From Verrucomicrobiales bacterium (GTDB lineage: Bacteria > Verrucomicrobiota > Verrucomicrobiia > Verrucomicrobiales > DEV007): a DNA stretch of 64,000 bases. The notes under the pieces were generated by a model. That model was not told the origin of the DNA, searched no databases, and was given only the letters and a program-made list of their open reading frames with translations. Positions 17,833-27,583 of the stretch are shown piece after piece. Where the stretch lies: the NCBI GenBank assembly GCA_029213195.1, contig JARGNI010000010.1, positions 1-64,000 of the forward strand. The letters run 5' to 3'. Both the position numbers and the translations under genes were made by a program. Numbering within the stretch: position 1 is the first letter of the stretch; the number at the start of each line of letters is the position of its first letter.

Positions 17833-18583
17833 TCACGAAGGGACCACGAGATCCTCATTCTTGTGAAGGCCCTGAATCGTCTTCTTGTAGACGTGCTCGT
17901 CTTTCCGAATCGTCCCGCGAGTCGTCGCCTCATTCACATACCCGCCTGCCAGGGCCACCGATTCCTGCCAGCTCATTCGAACCTCTCCCGATTCTGACTG
18001 GCAATAGAGCGCGTGATCGAACTCTGCCTCGGCATGGACTTTTCCGTCGTGGATATGAACCGTCGGAAAGACGATCTGCTCTCGATCGCGAGCCGGATAG
18101 GCGAACGCCATCGGGTGAACCTTTTGCTTGCCTGCTTTCAGTTTGAAAACGACGAAACCGTGATCCTGATACTGCGGAAGACTCTGCCAAACGGAAGACT
18201 CGATTCGGAACTGGCGATCGAGACGGTCGAAGTCTCGAATCCGAGGGACAAAGGAGGCGGCAAAACTGCCCACAGACTGCACTTCGAGAGCCGCTGATTC
18301 AGGCTCGTCTCCAAAAGGTGCGCTCAGCGTGACCCCTCTCGGGAAGGTCACAGGAAATGCGCGATCGAGTTTCTCGAACAACTTCGGCGCCAACTTCAGA
18401 TTGATGAACTTCACGCTTTCTTTCATCGCGATCTTCCTGGATCGGGATGGGGAGAATCATGGCCACATCTCGCTCGGTCTCGAGCGCCATCGAGTAGATG
18501 ACGACCTGGTTCCCCTGTGCCCCCATCCGGCAGAAGATCGAGGTATCCGAGACGCTCTTGACGTTTCCTGAGAAGCAACACAC
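17833..18583 (-). pseudogene. conserved hypothetical protein, split by a frameshift
   Basis: Two adjoining reverse-strand frames read as one protein. The upstream part, from a GTG at 18583 (VCCFSGNVKSVSDTSIFC, then QVVIYSMALETERDVAMILPIPIQ), stops making sense after about 18436. The downstream part (MKESVKFINLKLAPKLFEKL and onward to 17833) continues it in the +1 frame. I remember full-length relatives of about 260 residues that begin MCCFS and run unbroken through a VAM-LPLP block into an EDAV-F-NL block, but cannot name the family. One extra base near 18430-18440 explains the break; there is no homopolymer there. It could be a pseudogene, a sequencing error, or re-initiation at the ATG at 18426. 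Confidence 0.6.
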
Positions 18584-18708
18584 GACCAAGAAGATCTCAA
18601 ATTCTGTCCCGAAAGTAAATCGTTCTTTCCGATCAAAAGACCATCCCGCCGACAAACCCTGCAATCCCTGATTGCTCTGGGCTCAATCCCCGGTATCCTC
18701 GGAATCCT

Positions 18709-19461
18709 GTGACGATTCCCTACGATGTAACCTGGCTGGCAATTGCGATTGCCTGTCTCGGCGCTTTCAGTCTTGGCATTTCCAAAACCGGATTTCCTGG
18801 CTTGGCCATCGTGAATGTGCTCATCATCGCGGAGATCTTCGGAGCCAAGAACAGCGTCGGGATCATTCTGCCACTCCTCGTCGTCTGTGACATCGTCGTG
18901 CTCCCCCTCTTCTGGAAGCACGCCACCTGGAAGATGATCTGGCCGCTGGTTCCCGTGACCTTTGCCGCCATCATAGGGGCCTGGTTTCTGCTCGACGCCA
19001 TCAACGACCTAACCGCGAGACGGGTCATCGGCGGCATCATCCTCCTCATGCTGGTGTTGCAGTTGATCCGTGAATTCAAGAAGGAGTTCCTCGAACATCT
19101 TCCCGACTCTCGGATTTTTCGATGGATCAGCTGCGGCTTGATCGGGGTTTCCACGATGCTGGCGAACGCAGCGGGGCCGGTGTATTCGATCTACGCCCTG
19201 GTCCACAAGATGCCAAAAATGTTGTTCCTCGGGGTTGGGGCACGCTTTTTCCTCCTCGTGAATCTTTTCAAAATGCCTTTTCTCGGCCAACTCGACTTGA
19301 TCAACCCCGAGTCTCTCCGACTCAACCTCTGGCTCCTGCCAGCCCTCCTCATCGGAATCTTCCTGGGAAGAAAAGTCATCCACTACGTCCCGCAACGCAC
19401 CTTCGAGATTCTGCTCTATGCCTTCTCGGCCATTGCGGGACTGCGCATGCTCTTTTTTTAG
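18709..19461 (+). CDS. TauE/SafE family sulfite/anion exporter
   Basis: 250-residue integral membrane protein with about eight hydrophobic helices and the family landmarks GISKTGFPGLAIVNV near residue 25 and GVSTMLANAAGPVYSIY near residue 145, the two pseudo-symmetric halves of TauE/SafE. Family members export sulfite, sulfoacetate or related organosulfur anions. Given the sulfatases elsewhere in the window a role in sulfur-anion efflux is plausible but not shown. Start codon is GTG. Monocistronic, about 195 bases before clpB. Confidence 0.87.
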   Translation: MTIPYDVTWLAIAIACLGAFSLGISKTGFPGLAIVNVLIIAEIFGAKNSVGIILPLLVVCDIVVLPLFWKHATWKMIWPLVPVTFAAIIGAWFLLDAINDLTARRVIGGIILLMLVLQLIREFKKEFLEHLPDSRIFRWISCGLIGVSTMLANAAGPVYSIYALVHKMPKMLFLGVGARFFLLVNLFKMPFLGQLDLINPESLRLNLWLLPALLIGIFLGRKVIHYVPQRTFEILLYAFSAIAGLRMLFF

Positions 19462-19656
19462 AGGGATCGCTCGTCATGAATTCCCCCCTGTGGTCTGAAT
19501 GAAAATCTTTTTCCGCTCATTTTGAACAAAAAGCTGCAATGGGAATCAAAAATAGCGAAATAGACAATTCAGGCCGGCCTCGAAACAACGAAAGCTGAGC
19601 CTTCAACCCCCTACCCTCTACAATATTTTAGGAACCGTTTTCCCACACGACCGCTT

Positions 19657-22236
19657 ATGAATCCGAATCAATTCACTCTCAAGCTACAAGAAGCTTTCCA
19701 GGCTGCCCAGACGCTTGCGAACAATCAATCGCAAGCGGAACTCAGCAGCATTCACCTGATCTCTGCCCTCCTCGATCAACCGGAGGGCGTGGTGGTCCCC
19801 ATTCTCTCCAAAGTCGGAGCCGACCCAGCAGCGTTGCGGAACGGAGTCGCCAGCTTGATGGACAAACTGCCCAGTGTGCAAGGCAATGCCGGGCAGCAGG
19901 TCTACATGAGCTCCGATCTCCGTGCCGTCATGAATACCGCCGAGAAGGTCCGCGGCGAAATGAAGGACGAATACACCAGCGTGGAGCACGTCCTCATCGC
20001 CATCCTCCGGGAAGGACACTCCGATCTGAAGACGCTCCTTTCTCAGAACGGGGTCACCGAAAAGACCCTTACAGAAGCGATCGAGTCCGTCCGCGGAAGT
20101 CAGCGGGTCACCGACCAGGATCCCGAGGGCAAATACCAGTCCCTCGAAAAATACGGGACTGACCTCACCGAAATCGCCCGAAAGGGGAAAATCGATCCCA
20201 TCATTGGACGAGATGAAGAAATCCGCCGAGTCATGCAGATCCTTTCTCGCCGGACCAAGAACAATCCCGTTCTCATCGGTGAACCCGGTGTCGGGAAGAC
20301 AGCCATCGCTGAAGGCCTCGCCCGCCGCATCGTCAGCGGTGATGTTCCCGAGTCGCTCAAGAACAAGCGCCTCATCGTGCTCGACATCGGATCGATGATC
20401 GCCGGGGCCAAGTATCGCGGAGAATTCGAAGACCGCCTCAAGGCCTTTCTCAAGGAAGTCACCGAGAGCGAGGGAGAGATCATCCTCTTCATCGACGAGC
20501 TCCACACGATCGTCGGAGCCGGCGCCAGCGAAGGTGCCGTCGATGCCTCGAACCTGCTCAAACCCCAATTGGCCCGTGGCGAGCTCCGCACCATCGGAGC
20601 GACGACGCTCGACGAATATCGGAAATACATCGAAAAAGACGCGGCGCTCGAACGCCGTTTCCAGCCCGTCTTGGTAGACGAGCCCAGTGCCGAAGACACC
20701 ATTGCGATCCTGCGTGGAATCAAAGAGCGCTACGAAGTGCATCATGGCGTCCGCATCAAGGATGCAGCAATTGTCGCCGCAGCCACTCTCAGCGATCGCT
20801 ACATCTCCGATCGATTTCTTCCGGACAAGGCCGTCGACCTCATCGACGAAGCCGCGTCTCGTCTCAAGATCGAGCTCGACAGCCTTCCCACGGAAATCGA
20901 TCAGCTCGAACGACAATCCATGCAGCTCGAAATGGAGCGCCAGGCTCTCGAGAAAGAAAAAGATGACGCGAGCAAGGATCGGCTGGAGAAGGTCGAGAAG
21001 GAAATCGCCGACCTCAATGAGAAAGCCGACGGTCTCAAGGCCCAATGGCATAATGAAAAGTCGGTTATCGACCAGACCAATGTCGTCCAGGAAGAGTTGG
21101 AGCAACTCAAGCTCGAACTCGAACAGGCCCAGCGCGAGGGCAACCTCGGCCGAGCCAGCGAGATTCAATACGGCCTCCTTCCCGACAAGGAAGAAGCTCT
21201 CAACGAAGCGAAGAAAGAGCTCGAAAAAATGCAGAGCACTTCTCGACTCCTCAAGGAAGAGGTCACCGAAGAAGACATCGCCGAAGTCGTCAGCTCCTGG
21301 ACCAACATCCCGGTGTCACGACTGCAGGAAGGCGAGCGCTCCAAGCTCGTGCAGATGGAAGATCGTCTCGGCGACCGCGTCATCGGACAACGACAGGCCA
21401 TCACCGCGGTCTCGAATGCCGTCCGCCGTGCCCGCGCGGGTCTGCAGGATGAGAATCGCCCCATCGGATCCTTTCTCTTTCTCGGTCCCACCGGGGTCGG
21501 AAAGACGGAGCTGTCTCGCTCGCTCGCAGAGTTCCTCTTCGACGACGATCACGCCATGGTGCGCATCGACATGAGCGAATACATGGAGAAACACGCCGTT
21601 GCCCGGCTCATCGGAGCACCTCCCGGCTACGTCGGCTACGAGGAGGGCGGTCAGCTCTCCGAGACGGTTCGGCGGAAACCCTACTCCGTCGTCCTCTTCG
21701 ACGAGGTCGAGAAAGCCCATCCCGACGTCTTCAATGTCCTTCTCCAGGTCCTCGACGATGGTCGCATCACCGATGGGCAGGGACGCACCGTGGATTTCCG
21801 AAATACCGTCATCATTATGACGAGCAATATCGGCTCGGAGTATATCATGACTGAAGAGAACCCGGAACAGCGCGAGGCTCTCGTGACCGAGGCCCTGCGA
21901 GGTCACTTTCGTCCCGAGTTCCTGAACCGGATCGACGAGACCATCATCTTCGATCGACTTTCCGAAGAAGACATCCAGGAGATCGTCAAGATCCAGCTCA
22001 AGCGAGTCGTAAAACGGCTCGAAGCGCAGGGACTTGCCCTGGAACTCTCCGACGACGCCCTCGCCCAGGTCGCCATCGAAGGATACGATCCCGCCTATGG
22101 GGCCCGTCCCCTCAAGCGGGTCATCCAGAATCGCATCCTCGACCCACTCAGTCTCGACCTGCTCGAAGGCAACTTCAAAGACGGAGACACGATTCGGGTC
22201 GGAGTCGAAGGAGGGAAATTCGTGTTCTCATCGTAG
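19657..22236 (+). CDS. clpB: ATP-dependent disaggregase ClpB
   Basis: 859 residues, matching the usual 850-870. Clp_N repeats are at 1-145. AAA+ domain 1 has Walker A GEPGVGKT near 208 and Walker [16 protein letters not shown] long coiled-coil middle domain spans about 410-525 (rich in EKE/QLE heptads). AAA+ domain 2 has Walker A GPTGVGKT near 610, the pore loop GYVGYEEGG, and the C-terminal D2-small domain. ClpB threads aggregated proteins through its hexameric pore with DnaK. The 195-base upstream gap contains TACAAT about 35 bases before the ATG as a possible -10 element; I see no CIRCE element and no convincing sigma-32 promoter, so heat-shock control is unresolved. A strong terminator follows. 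Confidence 0.97.
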   Translation: MNPNQFTLKLQEAFQAAQTLANNQSQAELSSIHLISALLDQPEGVVVPILSKVGADPAALRNGVASLMDKLPSVQGNAGQQVYMSSDLRAVMNTAEKVRGEMKDEYTSVEHVLIAILREGHSDLKTLLSQNGVTEKTLTEAIESVRGSQRVTDQDPEGKYQSLEKYGTDLTEIARKGKIDPIIGRDEEIRRVMQILSRRTKNNPVLIGEPGVGKTAIAEGLARRIVSGDVPESLKNKRLIVLDIGSMIAGAKYRGEFEDRLKAFLKEVTESEGEIILFIDELHTIVGAGASEGAVDASNLLKPQLARGELRTIGATTLDEYRKYIEKDAALERRFQPVLVDEPSAEDTIAILRGIKERYEVHHGVRIKDAAIVAAATLSDRYISDRFLPDKAVDLIDEAASRLKIELDSLPTEIDQLERQSMQLEMERQALEKEKDDASKDRLEKVEKEIADLNEKADGLKAQWHNEKSVIDQTNVVQEELEQLKLELEQAQREGNLGRASEIQYGLLPDKEEALNEAKKELEKMQSTSRLLKEEVTEEDIAEVVSSWTNIPVSRLQEGERSKLVQMEDRLGDRVIGQRQAITAVSNAVRRARAGLQDENRPIGSFLFLGPTGVGKTELSRSLAEFLFDDDHAMVRIDMSEYMEKHAVARLIGAPPGYVGYEEGGQLSETVRRKPYSVVLFDEVEKAHPDVFNVLLQVLDDGRITDGQGRTVDFRNTVIIMTSNIGSEYIMTEENPEQREALVTEALRGHFRPEFLNRIDETIIFDRLSEEDIQEIVKIQLKRVVKRLEAQGLALELSDDALAQVAIEGYDPAYGARPLKRVIQNRILDPLSLDLLEGNFKDGDTIRVGVEGGKFVFSS

Positions 22237-22273
22237 GACCGACTGGCCTGAAAGAGCCCCTACCCTAAACTTC

Positions 22274-22313
22274 AGGCACCCTGAGTTTCGCAACTTGGGG
22301 TGCCTTTTTCTTT
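22274..22313 (+). terminator. rho-independent terminator of clpB
   Basis: Inverted repeat with left arm starting AGGCACCC (22274) and right arm ending GGGTGCCT (22305). The outer 8 pairs are perfect and the stem extends to about 14 pairs with two G-U wobbles around a TCGC loop. It is followed by TTTTTCTTT. It lies 37 bases after the clpB stop and separates clpB from the MoxR operon. Confidence 0.92.
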
Positions 22314-22335
22314 CGGATAACTTAATTTTCAACCA

Positions 22336-22370
22336 GCTCGAAAGAGCTAGCCCTTTCGAGCCGAGGCTCG
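22336..22370. promoter_or_regulatory. overlapping inverted repeats in the moxR leader
   Basis: GCTCGAAAG (22336-22344) and CTTTCGAGC (22353-22361) form a perfect 9-base inverted repeat spaced by 8. The right arm overlaps a second palindrome, CGAGCC-GA-GGCTCG (22357-22370). In RNA the two hairpins would be mutually exclusive; in DNA either could be a dimer operator. Located about 115 bases before the proposed moxR start, between the clpB terminator and the operon. Function is inferred from position only. Confidence 0.45.
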
Positions 22371-22483
22371 TGCACAATCGCGCGAAAATCAGTGTCGACA
22401 GTGGAAACTGATCGGCCTTATGGTCAGAGCAGAATTTGAGGGCTGCAAATCGGCTCTCCTCCCTCTACTCATACCCAATCATC

Positions 22484-23524
22484 ATGGCAGAATCGGCAAC
22501 GCAACAGGAAGCGGATCTTGGCAGCTCGGACAAGGCGGTCATCGAAGAACTCAAACAGGCCTACGAGGCCATGAAAGAACAACTCGACCTGGTCATCGTC
22601 GGTCAGCACGATGTCATCGAGCAGCTTCTCATTTCCATTTTCTGCCGATCGCATGCCCTTCTCGTGGGTGTCCCCGGCCTGGCGAAAACTCTCCTCGTCT
22701 CGACTCTTTCGGACGTCCTTGATCTGAGTTTCAAGCGGATCCAGTTCACCCCGGACCTCATGCCCGCCGACATCACCGGCACCGAGGTTCTCGAGGAAGA
22801 CATGAGCACCGGAAAGCGAATCTTCAAATTCGTCAAAGGTCCGATCTTTGCCAACATGATCCTCGCGGATGAGATCAACCGAACTCCTCCCAAGACCCAG
22901 GCAGCGCTCCTCGAGGCGATGCAGGAGCATCACGTTACCATTGGCGACGAGACTTACCCTCTCCCCGAGCCTTTTTTCGTCCTCGCGACCCAGAACCCGA
23001 TCGAACAGGAAGGAACCTATCCCCTGCCCGAGGCACAACTCGACCGTTTCATGTTCAACATCCGGGTCAACTACCCCGAGGTCGCCGAGGAAGAGGCGAT
23101 CATCAAGCGAGTCACCGGAACCTACAAAGCGAAGATCGAGAAGCAACTCACTGGCGAGTCCGTCATGAAACTCCAGCAAGTCGTCCGCCGGGTTCCCGTC
23201 GCCGACCACGTCGTTTCCTACGCCGCTCAGATCGCTCGGGCCTCTCGCCCGAAGATGGAGGACGCTCCCGATTTTGTTCGTGAAATGGTATCCTGGGGTG
23301 CCGGTCCTCGTGCCGGGATCAACCTCATCCTCGCGGCCAAGGCTCGCGCCATTCTCCAAGGTCGCTACCACACGACCACGGCCGATGTCCGTGCCGTCGC
23401 ACTGCCCGTGCTCCGTCACCGGATTCTCACCACCTTCAATGCGGAAGCCGCAGGAGTGACCTCCGACGAGATCGTCAACATGCTCGTCGAGAAGTTCCAG
23501 CCCAGTGCCGATCTCGAAGTGTAG
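22484..23524 (+). CDS. MoxR family AAA+ ATPase
   Basis: 346 residues from the ATG at 22484 ([11 protein letters not shown]); a TTG 48 bases upstream is less likely. The AAA_3 core has Walker A GVPGLAKT near residue 62, [10 protein letters not shown], Walker [13 protein letters not shown] near 127, sensor [21 protein letters not shown], and an AAA lid domain (about 245-335). MoxR ATPases act as chaperones for VWA-domain partners, inserting metals or cofactors or remodelling complexes, and are nearly always followed by a DUF58 and VWA genes, as here. First gene of the 18-kb operon. Confidence 0.96.
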   Translation: MAESATQQEADLGSSDKAVIEELKQAYEAMKEQLDLVIVGQHDVIEQLLISIFCRSHALLVGVPGLAKTLLVSTLSDVLDLSFKRIQFTPDLMPADITGTEVLEEDMSTGKRIFKFVKGPIFANMILADEINRTPPKTQAALLEAMQEHHVTIGDETYPLPEPFFVLATQNPIEQEGTYPLPEAQLDRFMFNIRVNYPEVAEEEAIIKRVTGTYKAKIEKQLTGESVMKLQQVVRRVPVADHVVSYAAQIARASRPKMEDAPDFVREMVSWGAGPRAGINLILAAKARAILQGRYHTTTADVRAVALPVLRHRILTTFNAEAAGVTSDEIVNMLVEKFQPSADLEV

Positions 23525-23575
23525 AACCTGTTTTTTCTTCTCCTCATTTCACGCCCGGTCAGCCCCTCTGACTCC

Positions 23576-24508
23576 ATGCCGGAAGCCAACTCACCCTCCT
23601 TCACCGAACTCCTTCCCAACGAGATCATCCAGATGATCGGGCGGCTCGAGTTCCTTGCCCGTTCTGCCAAGGAGGGAACCATCAACGGACGGCACACCAG
23701 TCCCCACAAGGGGTTCTCGGTCGAGTTCGCCGAGCACCGTCAGTATGTCTCGGGAGACGACCTGAGAAATCTCGACTGGCGAGTCTACGGGAAAAGCGAT
23801 CGCTATTACATCAAGCAGTTCATCGAGGAGACCAACATGAGGGTCACCATCCTCGTGGACGCATCCGGCTCGATGGCCTACTCGGGAGAAGAAGCCACCT
23901 CCATAGCGGGAAAAGAGAGCATCTCGAAGTTCGACTACGCTCGCTATCTCGCCTCGGCTCTCAGCTACCTGCTGATTCGCCAGCAGGATGCCGTCGGCCT
24001 CGTCACCTTCGCCGACGGGATTCGCAAATACCTTCGCCCGGCGGCCAAGCCCAGCCAGGTACGCTCGATCCTGGAGGAACTCGCCAATACCGAGCCAGGG
24101 GAAGACACCCGCTGCGCCGACACCTTCCACGAAATCGCTGAGCGGATTCCCTCTCGGGGTCTGGTCATCGTGATCAGCGATCTCTTCGACGATGCCGAAG
24201 CGATCAAGAACGCGCTTCATCATTTCCGTTTCAAGAACCACGAACTCGTCGTCTTTCACCTTATGGCCGAAGAGGAGATTACCTTCCCCTTCGACAAGTT
24301 CGATGACTTCAAATGCCTCGAAGTGGAGGGCCGTCGTCTCAACATCGATCCGTCGACGATTCGCGCGTCCTATCTTGACCGGGTCAAGGAACACCTCAAG
24401 TCGATCGAGCTCTCCTGCGGCCAGATGGAAGCCGACTACGTTCCGATCAATACCAAGACCCCTGTGCCCGAGGCACTGTTCTCGTATTTCTCGCAACGCA
24501 AGACCTGA
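23576..24508 (+). CDS. DUF58 domain protein
   Basis: 310 residues with the DUF58 signature GDDLRNLDWRVYGKSD near residue 63 and a VWA-like Rossmann fold with the MIDAS start VDASGSM near 97. The strand VIVISDLFDD near 200 follows. DUF58 proteins are the standard MoxR partner; with BatA/BatB-type VWA membrane proteins they form envelope-associated complexes linked to stress tolerance. No membrane helix, so probably cytoplasmic. It starts 51 bases after moxR and ends 21 bases before the next start. Confidence 0.93.
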   Translation: MPEANSPSFTELLPNEIIQMIGRLEFLARSAKEGTINGRHTSPHKGFSVEFAEHRQYVSGDDLRNLDWRVYGKSDRYYIKQFIEETNMRVTILVDASGSMAYSGEEATSIAGKESISKFDYARYLASALSYLLIRQQDAVGLVTFADGIRKYLRPAAKPSQVRSILEELANTEPGEDTRCADTFHEIAERIPSRGLVIVISDLFDDAEAIKNALHHFRFKNHELVVFHLMAEEEITFPFDKFDDFKCLEVEGRRLNIDPSTIRASYLDRVKEHLKSIELSCGQMEADYVPINTKTPVPEALFSYFSQRKT

Positions 24509-24529
24509 TCGCCAGCCCCTCTTCGTCCC

Positions 24530-27500
24530 GTGCTTTTTCTCAATACCATCCTGCTTCTTGGTGCTCTTGGAATCTCGATCCCGATCGTGATCCACCTCCT
24601 GAACCGACGCTCCAGCCGCATCGTCGACTGGGGAGCGATGAACTTCCTCCTCGAATCACTCGCGATTCGGAATCGTCGCATCCAGCTGGAAGAAGCCCTG
24701 CTGATGGCGTGCCGCTGTCTCCTCGTAGGCTTGCTCGCCCTGGCACTCGCACGTCCTTTTATACCGCCCGGATCCTCCATCCCGTGGATCGTGATCCTCC
24801 CTCTCCTCCTGATCGCCATCGTGGGGATCGGAGTCGCTGTCGTCCTTCACGACGAACCCAAGTGGCGACGTTGGGTCGGAGGGATTTCGGTGGGACTCCT
24901 ACTCCTCTGCGTCGCTCTCGTTGCCTTCGAGAAATACCTGAATCTTTCCCGCTTCACTCCGGGCGCACGCCAGGACATCGCGATCATCATCGATGGCTCG
25001 ACCTCCATGTCGGTCGCCCAGTCGGGAGAGCGAAATTTTGACCGGGCCGTGGAGGAAGTGAGAACTCTCATCAAGCGGGCTCCCCGTGGTCACGCTTTCA
25101 GCCTCATCCTCGGTGGCCCCTCTCCGACAGGGGTCGTCCTCGATCCGACCACCGACCGTGCCGAGCTCGAAGCGGCACTGGACGACCTTGACCCGATCGA
25201 TGGCGCGATGGCAACCTACCAGGCTTTTACCCTTGCCTCGCTGAGCCTTGCCCGAGGAGACAACCCTGCCAAGCAGATTGTCATCCTGACCGATGAACAG
25301 AACATGGGGTGGGAAATCGGCCAGAGTGGAAGATGGAACTATCTCCGCGATGCCTTCCGCAACCTACCTTCAGAGCCGCAGCTCATGCTGCGCAAGCTTC
25401 CACTTCCGGCTTACCTGCGAAACGTCGCCGTCACCGACGTGACCTTCTCCCGGGATATCGTCGGGATCGATCGTCCCGTCGAGATCCAGGTCACAGTGGA
25501 AAACACCGGGAACGAAGCCGTGACCCCAGAAGCGCTCCTTCTCACCGTGGACGACGGTCGCGACTACCGCGACCAATCACTGGGCCAGTTGCAGCCTGGC
25601 GAACAGCAAACCGTGAAGTTCGCACATCAGTTTACCGAACCTGGAGCCCACTCCGTCGCGGCCACGCTCGAGGTCACCGACGACATCGATTCGGACAACA
25701 CGGGCTACTATGCGACGACCGTGGCCGACGAGCTCAAGGTCCTCATCGTCGATGGCCGCCCCTCGGCTCGTCCCTTTGACCGAGCGTCCGCCTTCGCCGC
25801 AGTCGCCCTCGCCCCGTCCGCCCTGACCCTGGACCCCTCCCTCGATGCGAATACGCCGGGAGTCAGCGATCCGGCTTCCGACGACTTCAACATGGAGTAT
25901 GACCCGACGCTCGACCCGATCCGGTTTCTCGTCGAGCCCCAGGTCATCGATGCCCCCTCGATCGGGACGATTCCCGACTTCGGCATGTTCGATGTCGTCA
26001 TCCTCGGCGACGTCCCCCGACTCCCCTCCTCCACAGCAGAATCGCTGATCGACTTTGCCCGGAATGGTGGAGGTCTCCTTGTCACGGCAGGGAACAAGGT
26101 CCAGGCCGACTTCTACAATGAATGGGTGGACGAGGAGGACGCCTCCTTTCTTCCCGCCCGACTCTCCGATCAGCCCGAGATCGCACCGGGACCCGAGGGA
26201 TTTTCGCCGTCCGCCCAGACCCTGACACATCCCGCTCTCGCAAAAGTCGCCGATCCGACGAAAAGCGATTTTTCCTCCGCCTTCTTCTCCAGCTACCGAA
26301 AGCAGGAAGTCCCCGAGGAACTCCAGCAACAGACCTCGGTAGGCGGCCGGTTCAACAATGGCGACATCCTTCTCTCTTCCCGGGAATACGGGCAGGGTCA
26401 GGTCGTCCTCACCAGTATCCCTCTCGACCTTTCGGCCGGCAATCTCGTGACCCGCCAGGCTTTTCTCCCCTTCCTCCACGAACTCGTCTATCACCTCGCC
26501 GACCCGGCGGCCTACCAGCTGAATCTCGATCCAGGTTGGGAGATCAGCATCGGGCTTTCCGGGAGGAAAGGCCGCCCCATCGGGCAGGGACTGACCGGCT
26601 CGTATTACGCCTCGCACAATGCAGATGCCCCCGCCCATGTCCGCAACGATCCCGCAATCCAGTTTCGATGGATCGATGGGAATCCCGCGCCTGGCATCCC
26701 GGCCGACAATTTCAAGGTCGAGTGGAAAGGCAGCCTCCAGGTCCCTGAGACGGACCGCTATGCTTTCTCGGTCGATGTCGATGACCGCTTCCAGTTCTGG
26801 CTCGACGGACGGCAGGTCGGCGATTTCCGTGAACCGGGAGGAAAGAAGAACTTCAGCGGCAAACTCGAACGCGGAAAGTGGTATGACTTTCGAGCCGTCT
26901 ACTACGAGGATTCCGGAAATGCCCACGCCGTTCTTTCCTGGGAAGCGGATTCGGTGCCGCGTTCTCCCATTCCCCCCCAGTATTTCCGGACCTTCGCTCC
27001 GAAGAATGAGATTGTGCCCGGTCGCGAATCTCAGCTGACCTCCTACGAGGTTTCCGGCCCAGGCGGCAAGATGCGTACTGCTCAACTTTCCTCGACAGGA
27101 TCAGGTTCGGTCATCAAGCTCCAGGGAGAAATTTCATCCGGCCTCTATCGACTCTCCGTTCCGGAAGATCAGGTCCCTTTCTATGCCGACTTTCTGCGTC
27201 CGGAGAGCCAGGAGATTCCTTTCACCGTTCGCCGCGATGCCAAGGAGAGCTATCTCGTCCAACTGACCGAATCCGATTACCAGTTCCTCGAGAACTTCGT
27301 CACCCTGTCTCAACCACAAACCCTGGAAGAGCTGATCGGGTTTCTCAACGGCAATCAGTTCGGACAGGAGTTGTGGAAGTATCTTGCGATGGGTGCCTTC
27401 CTCTTCCTCCTCATCGAAGTGGCGCTCTCCCGCTGGATCGCCCACAGCCGGCGGATGGGCGAAGAGATTTCCATCCAGTTCGAATCCAAAGACACGCCCA

Positions 27501-27544
27501 GCACCGCTTTCCGTGATCAACTCGTCAAGATGGGGAAAGCCTGA
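24530..27544 (+). CDS. BatA-like VWA membrane protein with embedded PA14 domain
   Basis: 1004 residues, GTG start. The N-terminus is the BatA membrane domain (PIVIHLLNRRSSRIVDWGAM, then RIQLEEALLMACRCLLVGLL), with further helices to about residue 140. A VWA domain at about 148-290 has MIDAS residues in IIDGSTSMSV, followed by a CARDB-like Ig segment. A GATase-like strand, FDVVILGDVPRLPSS, lies near 485. An insert at about 680-825 reads as a PA14 domain (LTGSYYASHN, VEWKGSLQVPETDRYAF, FQFWLDG, AVLSWEAD), a carbohydrate-binding beta barrel. A C-terminal helix (YLAMGAFLFLLIEVALS) closes the periplasmic part. The PA14 insertion is unusual and suggests glycan recognition by the complex. Confidence 0.88.
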   Translation: MLFLNTILLLGALGISIPIVIHLLNRRSSRIVDWGAMNFLLESLAIRNRRIQLEEALLMACRCLLVGLLALALARPFIPPGSSIPWIVILPLLLIAIVGIGVAVVLHDEPKWRRWVGGISVGLLLLCVALVAFEKYLNLSRFTPGARQDIAIIIDGSTSMSVAQSGERNFDRAVEEVRTLIKRAPRGHAFSLILGGPSPTGVVLDPTTDRAELEAALDDLDPIDGAMATYQAFTLASLSLARGDNPAKQIVILTDEQNMGWEIGQSGRWNYLRDAFRNLPSEPQLMLRKLPLPAYLRNVAVTDVTFSRDIVGIDRPVEIQVTVENTGNEAVTPEALLLTVDDGRDYRDQSLGQLQPGEQQTVKFAHQFTEPGAHSVAATLEVTDDIDSDNTGYYATTVADELKVLIVDGRPSARPFDRASAFAAVALAPSALTLDPSLDANTPGVSDPASDDFNMEYDPTLDPIRFLVEPQVIDAPSIGTIPDFGMFDVVILGDVPRLPSSTAESLIDFARNGGGLLVTAGNKVQADFYNEWVDEEDASFLPARLSDQPEIAPGPEGFSPSAQTLTHPALAKVADPTKSDFSSAFFSSYRKQEVPEELQQQTSVGGRFNNGDILLSSREYGQGQVVLTSIPLDLSAGNLVTRQAFLPFLHELVYHLADPAAYQLNLDPGWEISIGLSGRKGRPIGQGLTGSYYASHNADAPAHVRNDPAIQFRWIDGNPAPGIPADNFKVEWKGSLQVPETDRYAFSVDVDDRFQFWLDGRQVGDFREPGGKKNFSGKLERGKWYDFRAVYYEDSGNAHAVLSWEADSVPRSPIPPQYFRTFAPKNEIVPGRESQLTSYEVSGPGGKMRTAQLSSTGSGSVIKLQGEISSGLYRLSVPEDQVPFYADFLRPESQEIPFTVRRDAKESYLVQLTESDYQFLENFVTLSQPQTLEELIGFLNGNQFGQELWKYLAMGAFLFLLIEVALSRWIAHSRRMGEEISIQFESKDTPSTAFRDQLVKMGKA

Positions 27545-27583
27545 GCCCTGCCCTCCTATTCAATTCAACCCACTCCTTTTCTC

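Noticed and set aside
19462-19656. CIRCE or sigma-32 promoter before clpB
   Set aside because: No TTAGCACTC-N9-GAGTGCTAA and no CCCCAT-type -10 at proper spacing. A CTTCAA element and TACAAT are present but too weak to call. An AGGCCGGCCT palindrome there is short and without context.
19684-21168. 494-residue open frame on the minus strand
   Set aside because: Antisense to clpB; no motif, and the sense gene is unambiguous.
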